Positions 8,432 to 16,757 are shown, counted from the first letter of the stretch. The stretch is DNA of 64,000 bases from an uncultured Lachnospiraceae bacterium (GCA_910577165.1 CAJTLX010000007.1:1-64000); one strand, 5' to 3'. Numbers and translations are program-made. The notes: generated by a model not told the origin, from the sequence alone.

Positions 8432-9259
8432 TTACTTTAAATCTTTTTTCTCAAAGAAAAACATTCCCAAAGCAGTTACAAAAACGGAGATAAATGCTGA
8501 GGAAAGCATCATTCGAACAGGGTAATTCACCTCGTTTATCGAGAAGCGTGCCCCCTGACCAGAGGGGAGAAGATCAATGGCAAAATCAAGAATATCCCTT
8601 ATTTTTCCTTCCACATATTTGGGATTCGGCATTGGATCGCTAAACTGAATACCATCCACTGTAAGTATTGTATCACTAATCATTGCCGGCTGGTCTAATT
8701 TATTCATCATCATACTTGCCATTAAAAGCAATCCAAAAAAGGTTAGGATCGTGATAACCGCACTGACGGATTTATTTGGCAAAAGCATACTGATAAAGGT
8801 AAAGATCGCGCAGAATGCAAGAAGAAACAGGATAAGGATCAATATGCGGCAAAACATAGAAAAGCCGTTTATCTTCCACACTCCAAAAGTGGGTATTCCA
8901 ACCAGACCGCCAAAAAGTCCCATAAAGGTCATAAAAATCGACGCGAGAAAACTTAGGGTTAAATTAGAAAGATAAATATTTCTTCTTGTATGTCCTCCGA
9001 TAATCTTGTTACGCATTATGCCATCGCTGTATTCCGTACTTAAATAGAGCGTGGTAAATACGGCAGTAAATAAACCAATAAATATTGTAAATTGAAAATA
9101 ATAATCTTCCAAAAAATGTGTACCTACCAGACCGCTTCTCTCCTGCCTGCAAGCATTTAACATATAAACGACGGTATAGATAAGAAGAATTCCGTTGCTA
9201 AGCCAGAAAACTTTATCTCTTAGAAGTCTTACAAGGTTTGCATGAAATAATCTTTTCAT
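8432..9259 (-). CDS. ABC-2 type permease, lantibiotic/bacitracin-resistance type (second copy)
   Basis: A 275-residue protein with about six membrane segments. The first is near residue 20, and the rest cluster at 55-75, 100-125, 140-165, 170-190 and 250-268. It is clearly paralogous to the preceding permease: both share 'YYFQF', 'LS.EYSDG..RNKII.GH.RRNIYLS', 'PTFG.WK' and 'DPMPNP.YVEG..R.ILDF..DLLP.GQ'. Such pairs form the membrane part of NisEG-, SpaEG- and CprBC-like exporters that clear antimicrobial peptides from the membrane. The start is 2 bp after the previous stop, suggesting translational coupling. The exact peptide specificity cannot be inferred. Confidence 0.85.
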   Translation of the reverse strand: MKRLFHANLVRLLRDKVFWLSNGILLIYTVVYMLNACRQERSGLVGTHFLEDYYFQFTIFIGLFTAVFTTLYLSTEYSDGIMRNKIIGGHTRRNIYLSNLTLSFLASIFMTFMGLFGGLVGIPTFGVWKINGFSMFCRILILILFLLAFCAIFTFISMLLPNKSVSAVITILTFFGLLLMASMMMNKLDQPAMISDTILTVDGIQFSDPMPNPKYVEGKIRDILDFAIDLLPSGQGARFSINEVNYPVRMMLSSAFISVFVTALGMFFFEKKDLK

Positions 9260-9261
9260 TT

Positions 9262-10095
9262 TTACTTTAAATCCTTTCTTTCAAATTGAAAAATTCCAAA
9301 GACAGTTATAAAGACCGTTAATCCTAAAGAGCAAAGGATCATTCGAACCGGGTGAACTACATCTAAATAGGCTACGCGGTACGCCTGTCCTGTTGGCAGG
9401 AGATCCATAATAAAATCCAGTATTTCGCGCTTCATCCCCTCCACATAGCGCGGATTTGGCATTGGATCGCGAAAATTAACCTCCTCCATATCAAATGAAA
9501 CTTCCTGAAATACTACAGCCGGCGCGTGAAGATTATCAAAAATTTTGATGGCAGCCAAAAACAAGATAAAAAATAGCAGCACGGAAAATACAGCACTAAT
9601 CCTCAGGTTTGGTATCAATATGTTGATCAATACATAGATCGCGCAAAAAGCCAGGGTGAACATTGCCGTAATCAGCAGCCAAAGCAGACATTTTCCTACA
9701 CCCATCTTCCATATTCCAAAAGTTGGAAGACCAATTAGCGCGGTGACTATTCCAACAAGCAGCATCAACAGGGAGGCAAGATAAATTGTCGCAAGATGGG
9801 AAAGATAAATATTTCTCTTTTTGTGTCCGGCAATAATCTTGTTGCGCACAGTTCCGTCACTGTATTCCCGGCTTAAAAAAATCATGGCAAAAACGGCACT
9901 GAATAGCCCGATTGCCAGCGCGAACTGAAAATAATAATATTCAAATTCTAGCTTTTCCATAAGCATATCCTCAAGAACATAGTGACAACATTTCCACATA
10001 TACTGAAAAATATAGATAAACATTACTCCCATACATAGCCAAAAGCATTTATTTTTCCAAAGTCTTTTAATATTTGCATCAAGCAGACAATTCAT
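9262..10095 (-). CDS. ABC-2 type permease, lantibiotic/bacitracin-resistance type (first copy)
   Basis: A 277-residue integral membrane protein, paralogue of the next gene and probably a product of tandem duplication. It contains 'YYYFQFALAIGLFSAVFA', 'LSREYSDGTVRNKIIAGH', 'LPTFGIWK' and 'FRDPMPNPRYVEG'. It is expected to form a heterodimeric channel with its neighbour, powered by the ATPase encoded just upstream, whose stop codon it overlaps by 4 bp (ATGA). The gene order matches ABC modules that protect Gram-positive bacteria from lantibiotics or bacitracin, such as CprABC of Clostridioides difficile. The family is established; the substrate is inferred. Confidence 0.85.
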   Translation of the reverse strand: MNCLLDANIKRLWKNKCFWLCMGVMFIYIFQYMWKCCHYVLEDMLMEKLEFEYYYFQFALAIGLFSAVFAMIFLSREYSDGTVRNKIIAGHKKRNIYLSHLATIYLASLLMLLVGIVTALIGLPTFGIWKMGVGKCLLWLLITAMFTLAFCAIYVLINILIPNLRISAVFSVLLFFILFLAAIKIFDNLHAPAVVFQEVSFDMEEVNFRDPMPNPRYVEGMKREILDFIMDLLPTGQAYRVAYLDVVHPVRMILCSLGLTVFITVFGIFQFERKDLK

Positions 10096-11039
10096 TTTCT
10101 TCCCTCCCCTCTTTCCTTTCCCCCCGCTTTTTGTGTTTCCCCGCTAATCAGACTGATATAATAACTTTCTAAGCTCTCGTCGCGCTCCTGTATGGATTCT
10201 ACTTTGCAGTCCTTTTTATCAAGTGCCATAATCAGTTCAGAAATATTTATTTTCGCGTAAATATTTGCCTCTTTTTTCGAAAGAATCTGATATTCCGCAC
10301 CAAATTCATCCAGAACGCAGGCAAGAGCAGATGTATCTTCCACCGCGATATGTACGCATTTGCGGCAGGCGGCTTCCAGTTCATCTGCACTTACCTCGCG
10401 AATCATTCGCCCATTATCAATAAAGCCATAGTAAGTTGCCAATTTTGCCAGTTCATCTAAAATATGACTTGAGATCAGTACAGTAATTCTCCGCTCATGG
10501 TTCAGACGCAGAATCAATTCTCTGATCTCCACAATTCCCTGCGGGTCAAGTCCGTTAGTTGGCTCATCAAGTACCAAAAAGTCCGGACTTCCGGCAAGTG
10601 CCACCGCAATGCCGAGTCTCTGACGCATCCCAAGGGAAAAATGTCCGGCTTTTTTTCTGCCCGTATCTGCAAGACCAACCAGTTCCAAAAGTTCCCCGAT
10701 CCCTTCAAAAGACGGCAATCCTAAGATGCGGTACTGCATTTTTAAATTGTCCTTCGCTGACATATCAAGGTAGAGCGATGGTGTTTCCACCACAGCTCCC
10801 ATACGCCTGCGCGCCTTAATAATCTCCCCGCTCTTATTTTGGAACCCGTACAGGCAATATCCGCCTGATGTCGGCTGCTGCAAACCGCAGATCAGGCGAA
10901 TCAGTGTGGTTTTGCCCGCGCCGTTTTTTCCGACCAACCCATAGATTTCCCCCTCCGGGATATGCATATTTAGTCCATTTAATACTTTAAAATGTCCATA
11001 TTGCTTGCTTAACGCATTGGTGCTTAGAATATAGTCCAT
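10092..11039 (-). CDS. ABC transporter ATP-binding protein, antimicrobial-peptide resistance type
   Basis: A 315-residue ATPase. Walker A is 'GLVGKNGAGKTTLIRLICG', the signature is 'FSLGMRQRLGIA' (LSGGQ variant), Walker B is 'PDFLVLDEPTNGLDPQGI', and the switch His is in 'ISSHILDELA'. After about residue 210 follows a C-terminal domain of about 100 residues, typical of BcrA/NisF/CprA-like proteins. It drives the two permeases encoded directly downstream. The longest reading frame starts at 11120, but the ATG at 11039 has an AAGGAG site 7 nt upstream and gives the usual N-terminus ('MDYILSTNALSKQYG'), so I use that. A 273-bp gap with three hairpins separates it from the regulator gene. Confidence 0.9.
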   Translation of the reverse strand: MDYILSTNALSKQYGHFKVLNGLNMHIPEGEIYGLVGKNGAGKTTLIRLICGLQQPTSGGYCLYGFQNKSGEIIKARRRMGAVVETPSLYLDMSAKDNLKMQYRILGLPSFEGIGELLELVGLADTGRKKAGHFSLGMRQRLGIAVALAGSPDFLVLDEPTNGLDPQGIVEIRELILRLNHERRITVLISSHILDELAKLATYYGFIDNGRMIREVSADELEAACRKCVHIAVEDTSALACVLDEFGAEYQILSKKEANIYAKINISELIMALDKKDCKVESIQERDESLESYYISLISGETQKAGGKERGEGRK

Positions 11040-11107
11040 ATTCTTCTCCTTTTTAATATAAATTTTTTCAATTATTGCCCTGATGGTCAATTGAATAGAA
11101 CATTTAT

Positions 11108-11246
11108 AGGAAACGAACAAAATGCTTGCATTTTGATTCGTTTCCTGCGCCGGATTTGCGCCGCAAAGTGCTATATTTCCTATGCAAATCCGTGCGCATC
11201 CCCCGAAAGGGTTATAGCAGACGACAACTATATGTCGTTTGCTATA
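11108..11246. repeat. Cluster of three long inverted repeats (structured intergenic element)
   Basis: Three consecutive palindromes fill the regulator-to-ATPase gap. Hairpin A (11108-11146) has 18 paired bases and one bulge, with AGGAAACGAA and TTCGTTTCCT at its ends. Hairpin B (11146-11198) pairs CGGATTTGC with GCAAATCCG around a 24-nt loop. Hairpin C (11214-11245) pairs ATAGCAGACGACA with TGTCGTTTGCTAT. The left edge (11104-11123) is identical, inverted, to 57445-57464 upstream of sigG. It may be a dispersed repeat or a structured leader of the ABC genes. Confidence 0.7.
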
Positions 11247-11312
11247 GTATGATATCGTAAAAAGGGAAAGAAAACGGGAAAGAAAATCGTAAAGAAAACA
11301 TAAAGATTTTGA

Positions 11313-11975
11313 TCATTCCTCTTTTAATTTAAATCCAATCCCCCAGACTGCTTCGATATAATCCTTCCCGCTTACTGCACGCAACTTTTTGCGCAGATTG
11401 CTAATATGAATCTTTATCGAACTTTCCGTACAGTCCGGGGTGTCTTCTGCAATGCGCTCAAGCAGGGTGGATTTTGTGATAACTCTTTTGGGATTCTGCA
11501 TCAGAAGTTTTAAGATTGCATATTCTGTCCGAGTCAGATGAATTTCATTTTCCTTAAAAAATACATTTTTTGTTTCGGTATTCAGGTGCAGTTCGGAAAA
11601 AGAAAAAATTTCTGCGGATGGTATTTTTTCCCCGCGCAGAACCACCTGAATTCTTGCAAGTAATTCCCTTATCTCGAACGGCTTTGTAATATAATCCGCT
11701 GCGCCGGAGAGCAAAAGTTCCACCTTGCTGTCCACATCCACCTTCGCGCTTATCACAATCACGGAAATTCCCTGAAATTTTTTTAATATTTCCTCGCCGG
11801 AAAGTCCGGGCAGCATCAAATCCAGCAAAACTAAATCTGGTCTTGCTGTGGTAAGCAGCAAAAGGGCTTCCGTCCCTGAATAAGCTCGCGAGACAGCAAA
11901 GCCCTCCTTTGAAAGTACCTCCTCTAACATATTTCCAATATGTATATCATCGTCAACAATCAAGATACGATTCAT
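11313..11975 (-). CDS. OmpR/PhoB-family response regulator
   Basis: A 220-residue two-domain regulator. The receiver domain (1-115) has the acidic pocket 'VDDD' at 7-10, the phospho-accepting Asp at 52 ('LVLLDLMLPGLSGEEIL'), the 'ISAK' Ser/Lys region, and Lys in 'YITKPF'. The C-terminal winged helix (about 125-218) includes 'LTRTEYAILKLLMQNPKRVI' and 'VDVHI'-like 'SSIKIHISNLRKKL', followed by 'VWGIGFKL'. It should bind DNA after phosphorylation by the kinase at 7504-8397 and control the ABC genes between them. It is first in the leftward operon. Confidence 0.93.
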   Translation of the reverse strand: MNRILIVDDDIHIGNMLEEVLSKEGFAVSRAYSGTEALLLLTTARPDLVLLDLMLPGLSGEEILKKFQGISVIVISAKVDVDSKVELLLSGAADYITKPFEIRELLARIQVVLRGEKIPSAEIFSFSELHLNTETKNVFFKENEIHLTRTEYAILKLLMQNPKRVITKSTLLERIAEDTPDCTESSIKIHISNLRKKLRAVSGKDYIEAVWGIGFKLKEE

Positions 11976-12011
11976 AATTTTCCATTTTCTCCTATCTAAT
12001 TTTGAACAGCA

Positions 12012-12034
12012 GCGAGGGAATTAACTCCCCTCGC
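12012..12034 (-). terminator. Possible hairpin after the TepA-like gene
   Basis: GCGAGGG and CCCTCGC form a 7-bp GC-rich stem between the TepA-like gene and the response regulator. The T-tail is clear only on the plus strand, so terminator function on the minus strand is uncertain. Confidence 0.35.
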
Positions 12035-12048
12035 AGTTTTACGGCTTT

Positions 12049-12948
12049 CTACATTTCTTTTGTTTTTCCTTTTTCTATCAATTCGTGCAGTTTCTGCATT
12101 GCGTCTTTGATTCCCCCCACTTCGTCAATCAGACCGCAATCCACTGCTTCCTGTCCAACTAAAATGGTTCCAAGGTCTTTTGTCAGCATACCAGTATTCA
12201 TCATCATCTCTTCCAGCTGTTTTTGCGGCGCGTCGCTGTGCCCCGCCACAAATCCCAAAATTCGATCCTGAATCCGCTTAAAATAATCGTAGGTTTGCTG
12301 TGCGCCAATCACTGTGCCGCTCATTCGCACCGGATGGATAATCATTGTCCCACTTGGTACAATATAGGAATAATCGGTGGCTACTGCAAGCGGAACACCG
12401 ATGGAATGTCCTCCGCCAAGTACAAGGGATACACTTGGCTTTCCAAGTGTTGCAATCATCTCGGCGATCGCTAGTCCACTCTCCACATCACCCCCCACCG
12501 TATTTAAAAGGACAAGCAGACCATCCACTTCCGTGCTGTCTGCGATCGCAGCTAATTGCGGCAAGACATGTTCGTATTTCGTTGTTTTCTGGCTGGAATT
12601 TAAATTTTCATGTCCCTCAATTTCCCCGATAATTGAGAGCAGATGAATTTTATGATGCGCGTTATTCTCGTCCAAAGTAACTTGACCGTAATCGGAAATT
12701 TTTTGATCGCGCTTTTCTTCCTTTTCTGGTTTTTCTGAGGATTTTGTGCCATTTTTGGCACTGGAATCTTCCGGGTCGGGATGTTCTTCCATTTTTCTTT
12801 TACTTTTCCCCACATCCTTGGTATCCCCCTGCAAATCTCTCTCGTCTTCGCTCCATACTGCTGTATTCATATCGACCTCCGTACTGTGGCTTATATTTCG
12901 CTCAGGAAAAGTGTCCGCATTCTCTTCCCGAATACAGCTAGTATCCAC
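12049..12948 (-). CDS. tepA: TepA-like Clp-superfamily serine protease
   Basis: A 299-residue cytosolic protein. The first about 95 residues are charged and low-complexity. The ClpP-like fold follows: 'LLVLLNTVGGDVESGLAIAEM', the presumed catalytic Ser in 'GGGHSIGVPLAVATD', and the His in 'GTMIIHPVRMSG', with a C-terminal 'VGQEAVDCGLIDEVGGI'. Family members (TepA/YmfB) degrade or process peptides, and Bacillus TepA has been linked to protein translocation. It lies next to an M16 peptidase gene on the same strand, an association often seen in Firmicutes together with ftsK, which is absent here. The name rests on family resemblance. Confidence 0.85.
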   Translation of the reverse strand: MDTSCIREENADTFPERNISHSTEVDMNTAVWSEDERDLQGDTKDVGKSKRKMEEHPDPEDSSAKNGTKSSEKPEKEEKRDQKISDYGQVTLDENNAHHKIHLLSIIGEIEGHENLNSSQKTTKYEHVLPQLAAIADSTEVDGLLVLLNTVGGDVESGLAIAEMIATLGKPSVSLVLGGGHSIGVPLAVATDYSYIVPSGTMIIHPVRMSGTVIGAQQTYDYFKRIQDRILGFVAGHSDAPQKQLEEMMMNTGMLTKDLGTILVGQEAVDCGLIDEVGGIKDAMQKLHELIEKGKTKEM

Positions 12949-13017
12949 ACAAACTATAATTTATATTCTTCTTATTCCTCTTCCTTTAAATGGTCTAAAA
13001 TACAAATTCTTTATTGG

Positions 13018-14295
13018 CTATAAATTCCATCTCTCCCAAATTTTTTTAATCCCTCTTAGATTCGTGCTGCTTTTCTCTCCCACAATGCAGAGGCTCGCGC
13101 GCTCAAGAGCTAAAATTTCTGCGGCAAGACTTTGAATTTCTGCACAGTCCACCGCCTCAATGCGTGTGAGTTTTTCTTCCAATGTATAAATTTTTGTTCC
13201 CGCTAGCGCGAATTTCGCATTTGCATCCATGCGCGTTTTCGGACTCTCCGAACTCATAATCAGTTCCGTTCCCACCTGTTGTTTGTGCAGACGCAATTCT
13301 TCTTTAGTAAGTTCCTCCCGAACAAATTCTTTTATGATCCCTGCTGTTTTTTCAAGCACCAAAATTGCAAGTGATGGCTGCACCGTAATATCAATATGAA
13401 ATAGTCCCGCACGCTGATAAGCACTGCTATAGGAATAAACAGAATATGCCATTCCCGCTTCTTCGCGAATTTTCTGAAATAGACGGGAATTATTGCTGCC
13501 ACCAAAGACAGAATTAAAAATAGAGTAGGCAAACCGCCGCCGATCACCCACACAGAGTGCCGGGAATGCAAGATTTAAATGAAGCTGCTCGATCCCCTTG
13601 TTCGCCGCCGCAAAACTCCGATAATAATCAGGAACTAGATGAAGCTCTTTTTTTGGCTCTCCCCGCCCTTGCACCCCGGAAAATGTCCTTTCTAAACAGT
13701 CCCTTAACACCTCTTCCGCATATCCGCCCGCCGCCGAAATCAGCATATTTTCTGCATAGTAATACTCTGATAAAAACTGATACAGATCTTCACGATGAAG
13801 ACTGCGCACAATGGATTTTGTCCCAGAAATCAAAAATCCAAGTGCGTCATCCCTCCAAACTCTTTTTTGCAGCAGTTCGTGTACCAGATCTTCTGGAGAA
13901 TCTTGATACATATCAATTTCATCCATTACAACGCGCTTTTCCTTCGCCAGTTCTCTGGAATCAAATTTTGCATTTGCAATGAGATCGCCGAGTAAACCTG
14001 CCAGTTCATCTAATTTTTCCGTAATGGTCATTCCATAAATTGCAGTACATTCTTTGCTTGTAAAGGCATTTACGTCATCACCCAGACTTGCAGTAAGGTC
14101 TGCAATTTCCTTTGTGTTTCGTGTGTTTGTTCCTTTAAAGAACATATGTTCTATAAGATGAGAAATACCGTTATTTTCTCCGGTTTCATCCTGTGATCCA
14201 ACTTTTATAAATACTCCGAGTGCCACGGTTTTTCTATTTTCCATCGGCTCAGAAATTACTTTGATACCATTCGACAATTGATATTGATGAAACAT
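13018..14295 (-). CDS. M16 family zinc metallopeptidase (pitrilysin/YmfH-like)
   Basis: A 425-residue M16B-type peptidase. The inverted zinc motif is H46-x-x-E49-H50 ('ISHLIEHMFFKGT'), and the third ligand Glu126 lies 76 residues later in 'VVMDEIDMYQDSPED', exactly the family spacing. The second half (from about 210) is the inactive partner domain with 'GGSNNSRLFQKIREEAGMAY'. There is no signal peptide, so it acts in the cytoplasm, probably on peptides. It is 69 bp upstream of the TepA-like gene on the same strand, a conserved Firmicutes pairing. A terminator at 14447-14481 separates it from the upstream gene. Confidence 0.92.
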   Translation of the reverse strand: MFHQYQLSNGIKVISEPMENRKTVALGVFIKVGSQDETGENNGISHLIEHMFFKGTNTRNTKEIADLTASLGDDVNAFTSKECTAIYGMTITEKLDELAGLLGDLIANAKFDSRELAKEKRVVMDEIDMYQDSPEDLVHELLQKRVWRDDALGFLISGTKSIVRSLHREDLYQFLSEYYYAENMLISAAGGYAEEVLRDCLERTFSGVQGRGEPKKELHLVPDYYRSFAAANKGIEQLHLNLAFPALCVGDRRRFAYSIFNSVFGGSNNSRLFQKIREEAGMAYSVYSYSSAYQRAGLFHIDITVQPSLAILVLEKTAGIIKEFVREELTKEELRLHKQQVGTELIMSSESPKTRMDANAKFALAGTKIYTLEEKLTRIEAVDCAEIQSLAAEILALERASLCIVGEKSSTNLRGIKKIWERWNL

Positions 14296-14446
14296 CCGGC
14301 GAATTCCTTTCCTTTTTGCTTTTTCTTTTCAAGAATAATGAGGCATAAACTAATTTGTCCGCCAGAAACTTATCTTTATCCAAGACTATTTTCCGGCTGA
14401 GATAAAATTATAATATCGAACGGAGCGAAAGTCAATCTTAAAAAGA

Positions 14447-14481
14447 CCCCCGCTTAAAAAGTATCGCCTTTTAAGCGGAGG
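14447..14481 (-). terminator. Rho-independent terminator
   Basis: CGCTTAAAA pairs with TTTTAAGCG plus flanking C-G pairs, and on the minus strand it is followed by TCTTTTTAAG. It closes the 14499-15047 gene just upstream. Confidence 0.75.
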
Positions 14482-14498
14482 TATCTTTAAATATAAAT

Positions 14499-15047
14499 TT
14501 ATTCTGCTTCCTCAAGACGTTTTAGCTGATCTCTGCGATGTGAAATACGCCGCTCTTCCACAAAAAATGTCGAATCCTGCGCGCGTTTTGCCATCCGCAA
14601 AGATTTGCTGTTATTGTCCCACATCCGGAGTACATCCTGTCCTTTTTGGGGATTTTCCGCTGAAAATTCTCTTGAAACCTCTAAATTCTGTGGAGAGTTC
14701 TCCTCCGCGAATTCCTCCTGAAATTGTCCTGCAAAATCTGTATTTCCCTGTATACGCGTAATTTTTTGTACCCGCTCTCTTGCCCGTTCCTGCGGCGTAT
14801 ATGTCCCATATTCTTCAGCCTGCATAAAGCTTCTGGCTCCCCCACCGATCCGGCTTCCTCTTTCTGTTGCATATCGAACTTTTTTCTGTACCGCCTCTTC
14901 CATCAATGACTGTCTTTTTAAAAATTTTCGATTATTTGCTGCTTTTCTTCGCCGTAATATTACAAAAAGAATAAAAAACAGCAAAAATGCAGCGGCTAAT
15001 ACTGCGAATACGGTCAATTCAATAATGCCCAAATCACGAAAACTCAT
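14499..15047 (-). CDS. Single-pass membrane protein of unknown function
   Basis: I do not recognise this 182-residue protein. It begins with a short outside segment and one strong membrane helix (about residues 9-32, 'LTVFAVLAAAFLLFFILFVI'), then a run of Arg/Lys ('LRRRKAANNRK') that places the rest in the cytoplasm. The long tail is charged, rich in Arg, Glu and Gln, and predicted disordered or helical. The longer frame starts at 15119, but the ATG at 15047 follows a GAGGAG site and gives a clean membrane start. It stands alone between the ArsR-type gene and a terminator. Confidence 0.6.
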   Translation of the reverse strand: MSFRDLGIIELTVFAVLAAAFLLFFILFVILRRRKAANNRKFLKRQSLMEEAVQKKVRYATERGSRIGGGARSFMQAEEYGTYTPQERARERVQKITRIQGNTDFAGQFQEEFAEENSPQNLEVSREFSAENPQKGQDVLRMWDNNSKSLRMAKRAQDSTFFVEERRISHRRDQLKRLEEAE

Positions 15048-15184
15048 AATCTCCTCATTTCTGTACCGCATATTTTCCGCAAAGTATCCTTTTCGCTTTC
15101 CTCCTTTCCGGCGGCACACGGAAAGAGAAGGCTATGTCTACTATTTCCAGTACTGCCAGAAATTATTACAAAAATTCAAAATTT

Positions 15185-15742
15185 TTATTCCATTTTCCAA
15201 TATCCCGCACTGCTTCTGCCAAGCAGTCCTTCCTGCACCATATCCCTCCTTATCGTGCAGAAATCATCATAAAAATCGGAAATAATCAGATTGATTTCCC
15301 TTTCCGAATACATCTTCCCATATTCAAAGGATCCGGAAATATACTCTAATATAACACGCTCTTTCTTGCGCTGCGCGGGGATCGCTTTTAATTTTCCGTA
15401 CTCAAAAAAGGTATCCAGTACCTTTTGGCGATACTCCCTATCTCTTTGCTCCTGCAATCCTGCCTCGTCCGATTTTTGCTGTAGGAGATCAAGAATTTGT
15501 ATCTGAAATACCTCCTTATTTAGTGAGTACATCATATAATACTGATTTTTGTAAGATTTTACCATCCCAGCATCCGATAACTTTTTCAGATGAAAACAGA
15601 CGGTCGGGGCACTTAACCCCAGACGCTCTGCCAATCGCTCCACATACATATCCTCAATGGCAAGGGACTTTAGTATTTGCAGGCGCGATTTATCTGCCAG
15701 ACATTTAAAAAAGTTAATTGCTTCATTTTCGCTTATCGTCAT
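15185..15742 (-). CDS. ArsR-type HTH regulator with C-terminal DUF2087
   Basis: A 185-residue two-part regulator. Residues 1-80 form an ArsR winged helix ('FFKCLADKSRLQILKSL', then 'LAERLGLSAPTVCFHLKKLS' as recognition region and 'SYKNQYYMMYSLN' wing). Residues about 105-185 match DUF2087 ('ERVILEYISGSFEYGKMYSEREI', 'DFCTIRRDMVQEGLLGR'). There are no metal-binding Cys pairs, so the signal is unknown. It lies 12 bp downstream of the 121-residue gene and is probably co-transcribed from the consensus promoter at 16200-16228. A palindrome at the predicted start site could be its own operator. Confidence 0.85.
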   Translation of the reverse strand: MTISENEAINFFKCLADKSRLQILKSLAIEDMYVERLAERLGLSAPTVCFHLKKLSDAGMVKSYKNQYYMMYSLNKEVFQIQILDLLQQKSDEAGLQEQRDREYRQKVLDTFFEYGKLKAIPAQRKKERVILEYISGSFEYGKMYSEREINLIISDFYDDFCTIRRDMVQEGLLGRSSAGYWKME

Positions 15743-15754
15743 AATGCCACTCCC

Positions 15755-16120
15755 TTAAACAATATGATAAATTTTTTCAAAAATCTCCCGGACCTTTTGC
15801 GCAGTTTCCAATTTAATCTTCTCAATATGCATTTTTTCGCTATCCCCATGCTTTTCTGCCTTTTCATAGGAAATTTTCCAATTTTCTGGAATTTGCTCAA
15901 GCTTTTGCAGAAAGAAATTTTGCAGCGCGGTCTTGTCCTCTCCACAACTCTTTTCCGCCGCCAAAAAAACTGTTTTGAATATTTCATAAATATTGAGGCG
16001 AATGTTCTCAAAAACACTCTCCTCTGTGCATCCCTCGCCACTAAGTTTCATCGCGCGCTGCTTGCAATCAGCAATCCTCTCATCCATACAAGTGATAAAT
16101 TCTTTTTTTTGCTCTTTCAT
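15755..16120 (-). CDS. Small helical protein of unknown function
   Basis: I do not recognise this 121-residue protein. It is soluble, almost fully charged and helical ('MKEQKKEFITCMDERIADCK' at the start), with three Cys scattered in the first 80 residues and no membrane segment. Shine-Dalgarno AGGAGG lies 9 nt before the ATG. It is the first gene of a two-gene operon with the ArsR/DUF2087 regulator and has a perfect consensus promoter, so it is probably the main target of that regulator. A shorter overlapping frame at 15739-16041 is a shadow. Confidence 0.65.
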   Translation of the reverse strand: MKEQKKEFITCMDERIADCKQRAMKLSGEGCTEESVFENIRLNIYEIFKTVFLAAEKSCGEDKTALQNFFLQKLEQIPENWKISYEKAEKHGDSEKMHIEKIKLETAQKVREIFEKIYHIV

Positions 16121-16174
16121 TACCCATATCCTCCTTTTTTGTTCGCTGGATTATTTTTGCTTTTCCGCTAAAAA

Positions 16175-16188
16175 ACAAATAGATTTGT
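16175..16188. promoter_or_regulatory. Candidate operator palindrome
   Basis: ACAAAT-AG-ATTTGT is a perfect 6-2-6 palindrome just downstream of the -10 of the minus-strand promoter, at about +5 to +18. The position suits repression by the adjacent ArsR-type protein; binding is inferred. Confidence 0.4.
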
Positions 16189-16199
16189 CTTATTTTTTG

Positions 16200-16228
16200 A
16201 TTATATTATAATAAAATCAATTTGTCAA
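16200..16228 (-). promoter_or_regulatory. Perfect consensus sigma-A promoter
   Basis: TTGACA (16228-16223), 17-bp spacer, TATAAT (16205-16200) on the minus strand, reading into the 121-residue gene and ArsR-type regulator. The 16121-16411 gap is very AT-rich and holds nothing else that I can support. Confidence 0.85.
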
Positions 16229-16411
16229 GTTTAATTTTATAATTATCAAATTAAATTACTCTTTATCTTTGTAAAGATTAAATGGTATCATCATTATTTG
16301 ATTATTAAAATAAATTATTTCCTTATCTATTATTTAACTAAATAATTTTTCTGTTAAAAATTACCTTATAAAAACAAACTTAACTTTCAGGAGAAAATTA
16401 AGTAAATTTAA

Positions 16412-16440
16412 TTGAATTGCGAGCGCGCTTATGATAAAAT
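16412..16440 (+). promoter_or_regulatory. Sigma-A promoter for the AAA-ATPase region
   Basis: TTGAAT (16412-16417), 17-bp spacer, TAAAAT (16435-16440) on the plus strand. The TTG of the -35 could be mistaken for a start codon of a longer reading frame. Confidence 0.6.
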
Positions 16441-16492
16441 AAAAACATTGGATGACTCAGTAAGTTGGAATTTGACTAAGGGATGTGACTGT

Positions 16493-16663
16493 ATGAAAAA
16501 GTTAATCGCATTGACTGTGTGTTTTTCTTTTACTTTGTCCGAAATATTAGATAATCGTGAATATAACAAAAATTTATTAGCAGAGTATTTGGACTATATT
16601 AATAATGAGATCCCATTTGAAAGGGAGCGTTTTGTTTCGGCATACATCAAGCCCAATGAGTAA
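16493..16663 (+). CDS. Small ORF of unknown function upstream of the AAA-ATPase-like gene
   Basis: This frame encodes 56 residues (start 'MKKLIALTVCFSFTLSEILD', end 'YIKPNE'). The ATG at 16493 follows an AAGGGA site and lies downstream of the promoter at 16412-16440. The first 16 residues are hydrophobic but do not form a good signal peptide. I cannot assign a family. It may be a real leader gene of the AAA-ATPase transcript or the remnant of a larger protein. Confidence 0.4.
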   Translation: MKKLIALTVCFSFTLSEILDNREYNKNLLAEYLDYINNEIPFERERFVSAYIKPNE

Positions 16664-16757
16664 ATGTCCGTTTATCGTGGGATTATACAAAAAGAAATTA
16701 AACTTATTGTTAAAATAAGGGGGGGGTCAAATGGCAAGGGTGATCGCAATGGGAAGC
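16664..16757 (+). repeat. Intact copy of a duplicated AAA-ATPase 5' module
   Basis: This stretch covers the leader, ribosome site and first codons of the AAA-ATPase-like gene. It recurs with about 25-30% change at 18777-18873. Its ribosome site is a run of eight G (16719-16726), where the second copy has AAGGAG. Confidence 0.75.

Noticed and set aside
16412..16663. 83-codon version of the small ORF starting with TTG
   Set aside because: Its TTG lies in the -35 element of the promoter at 16412-16440; the ATG at 16493 with a ribosome site is downstream of the predicted transcription start.
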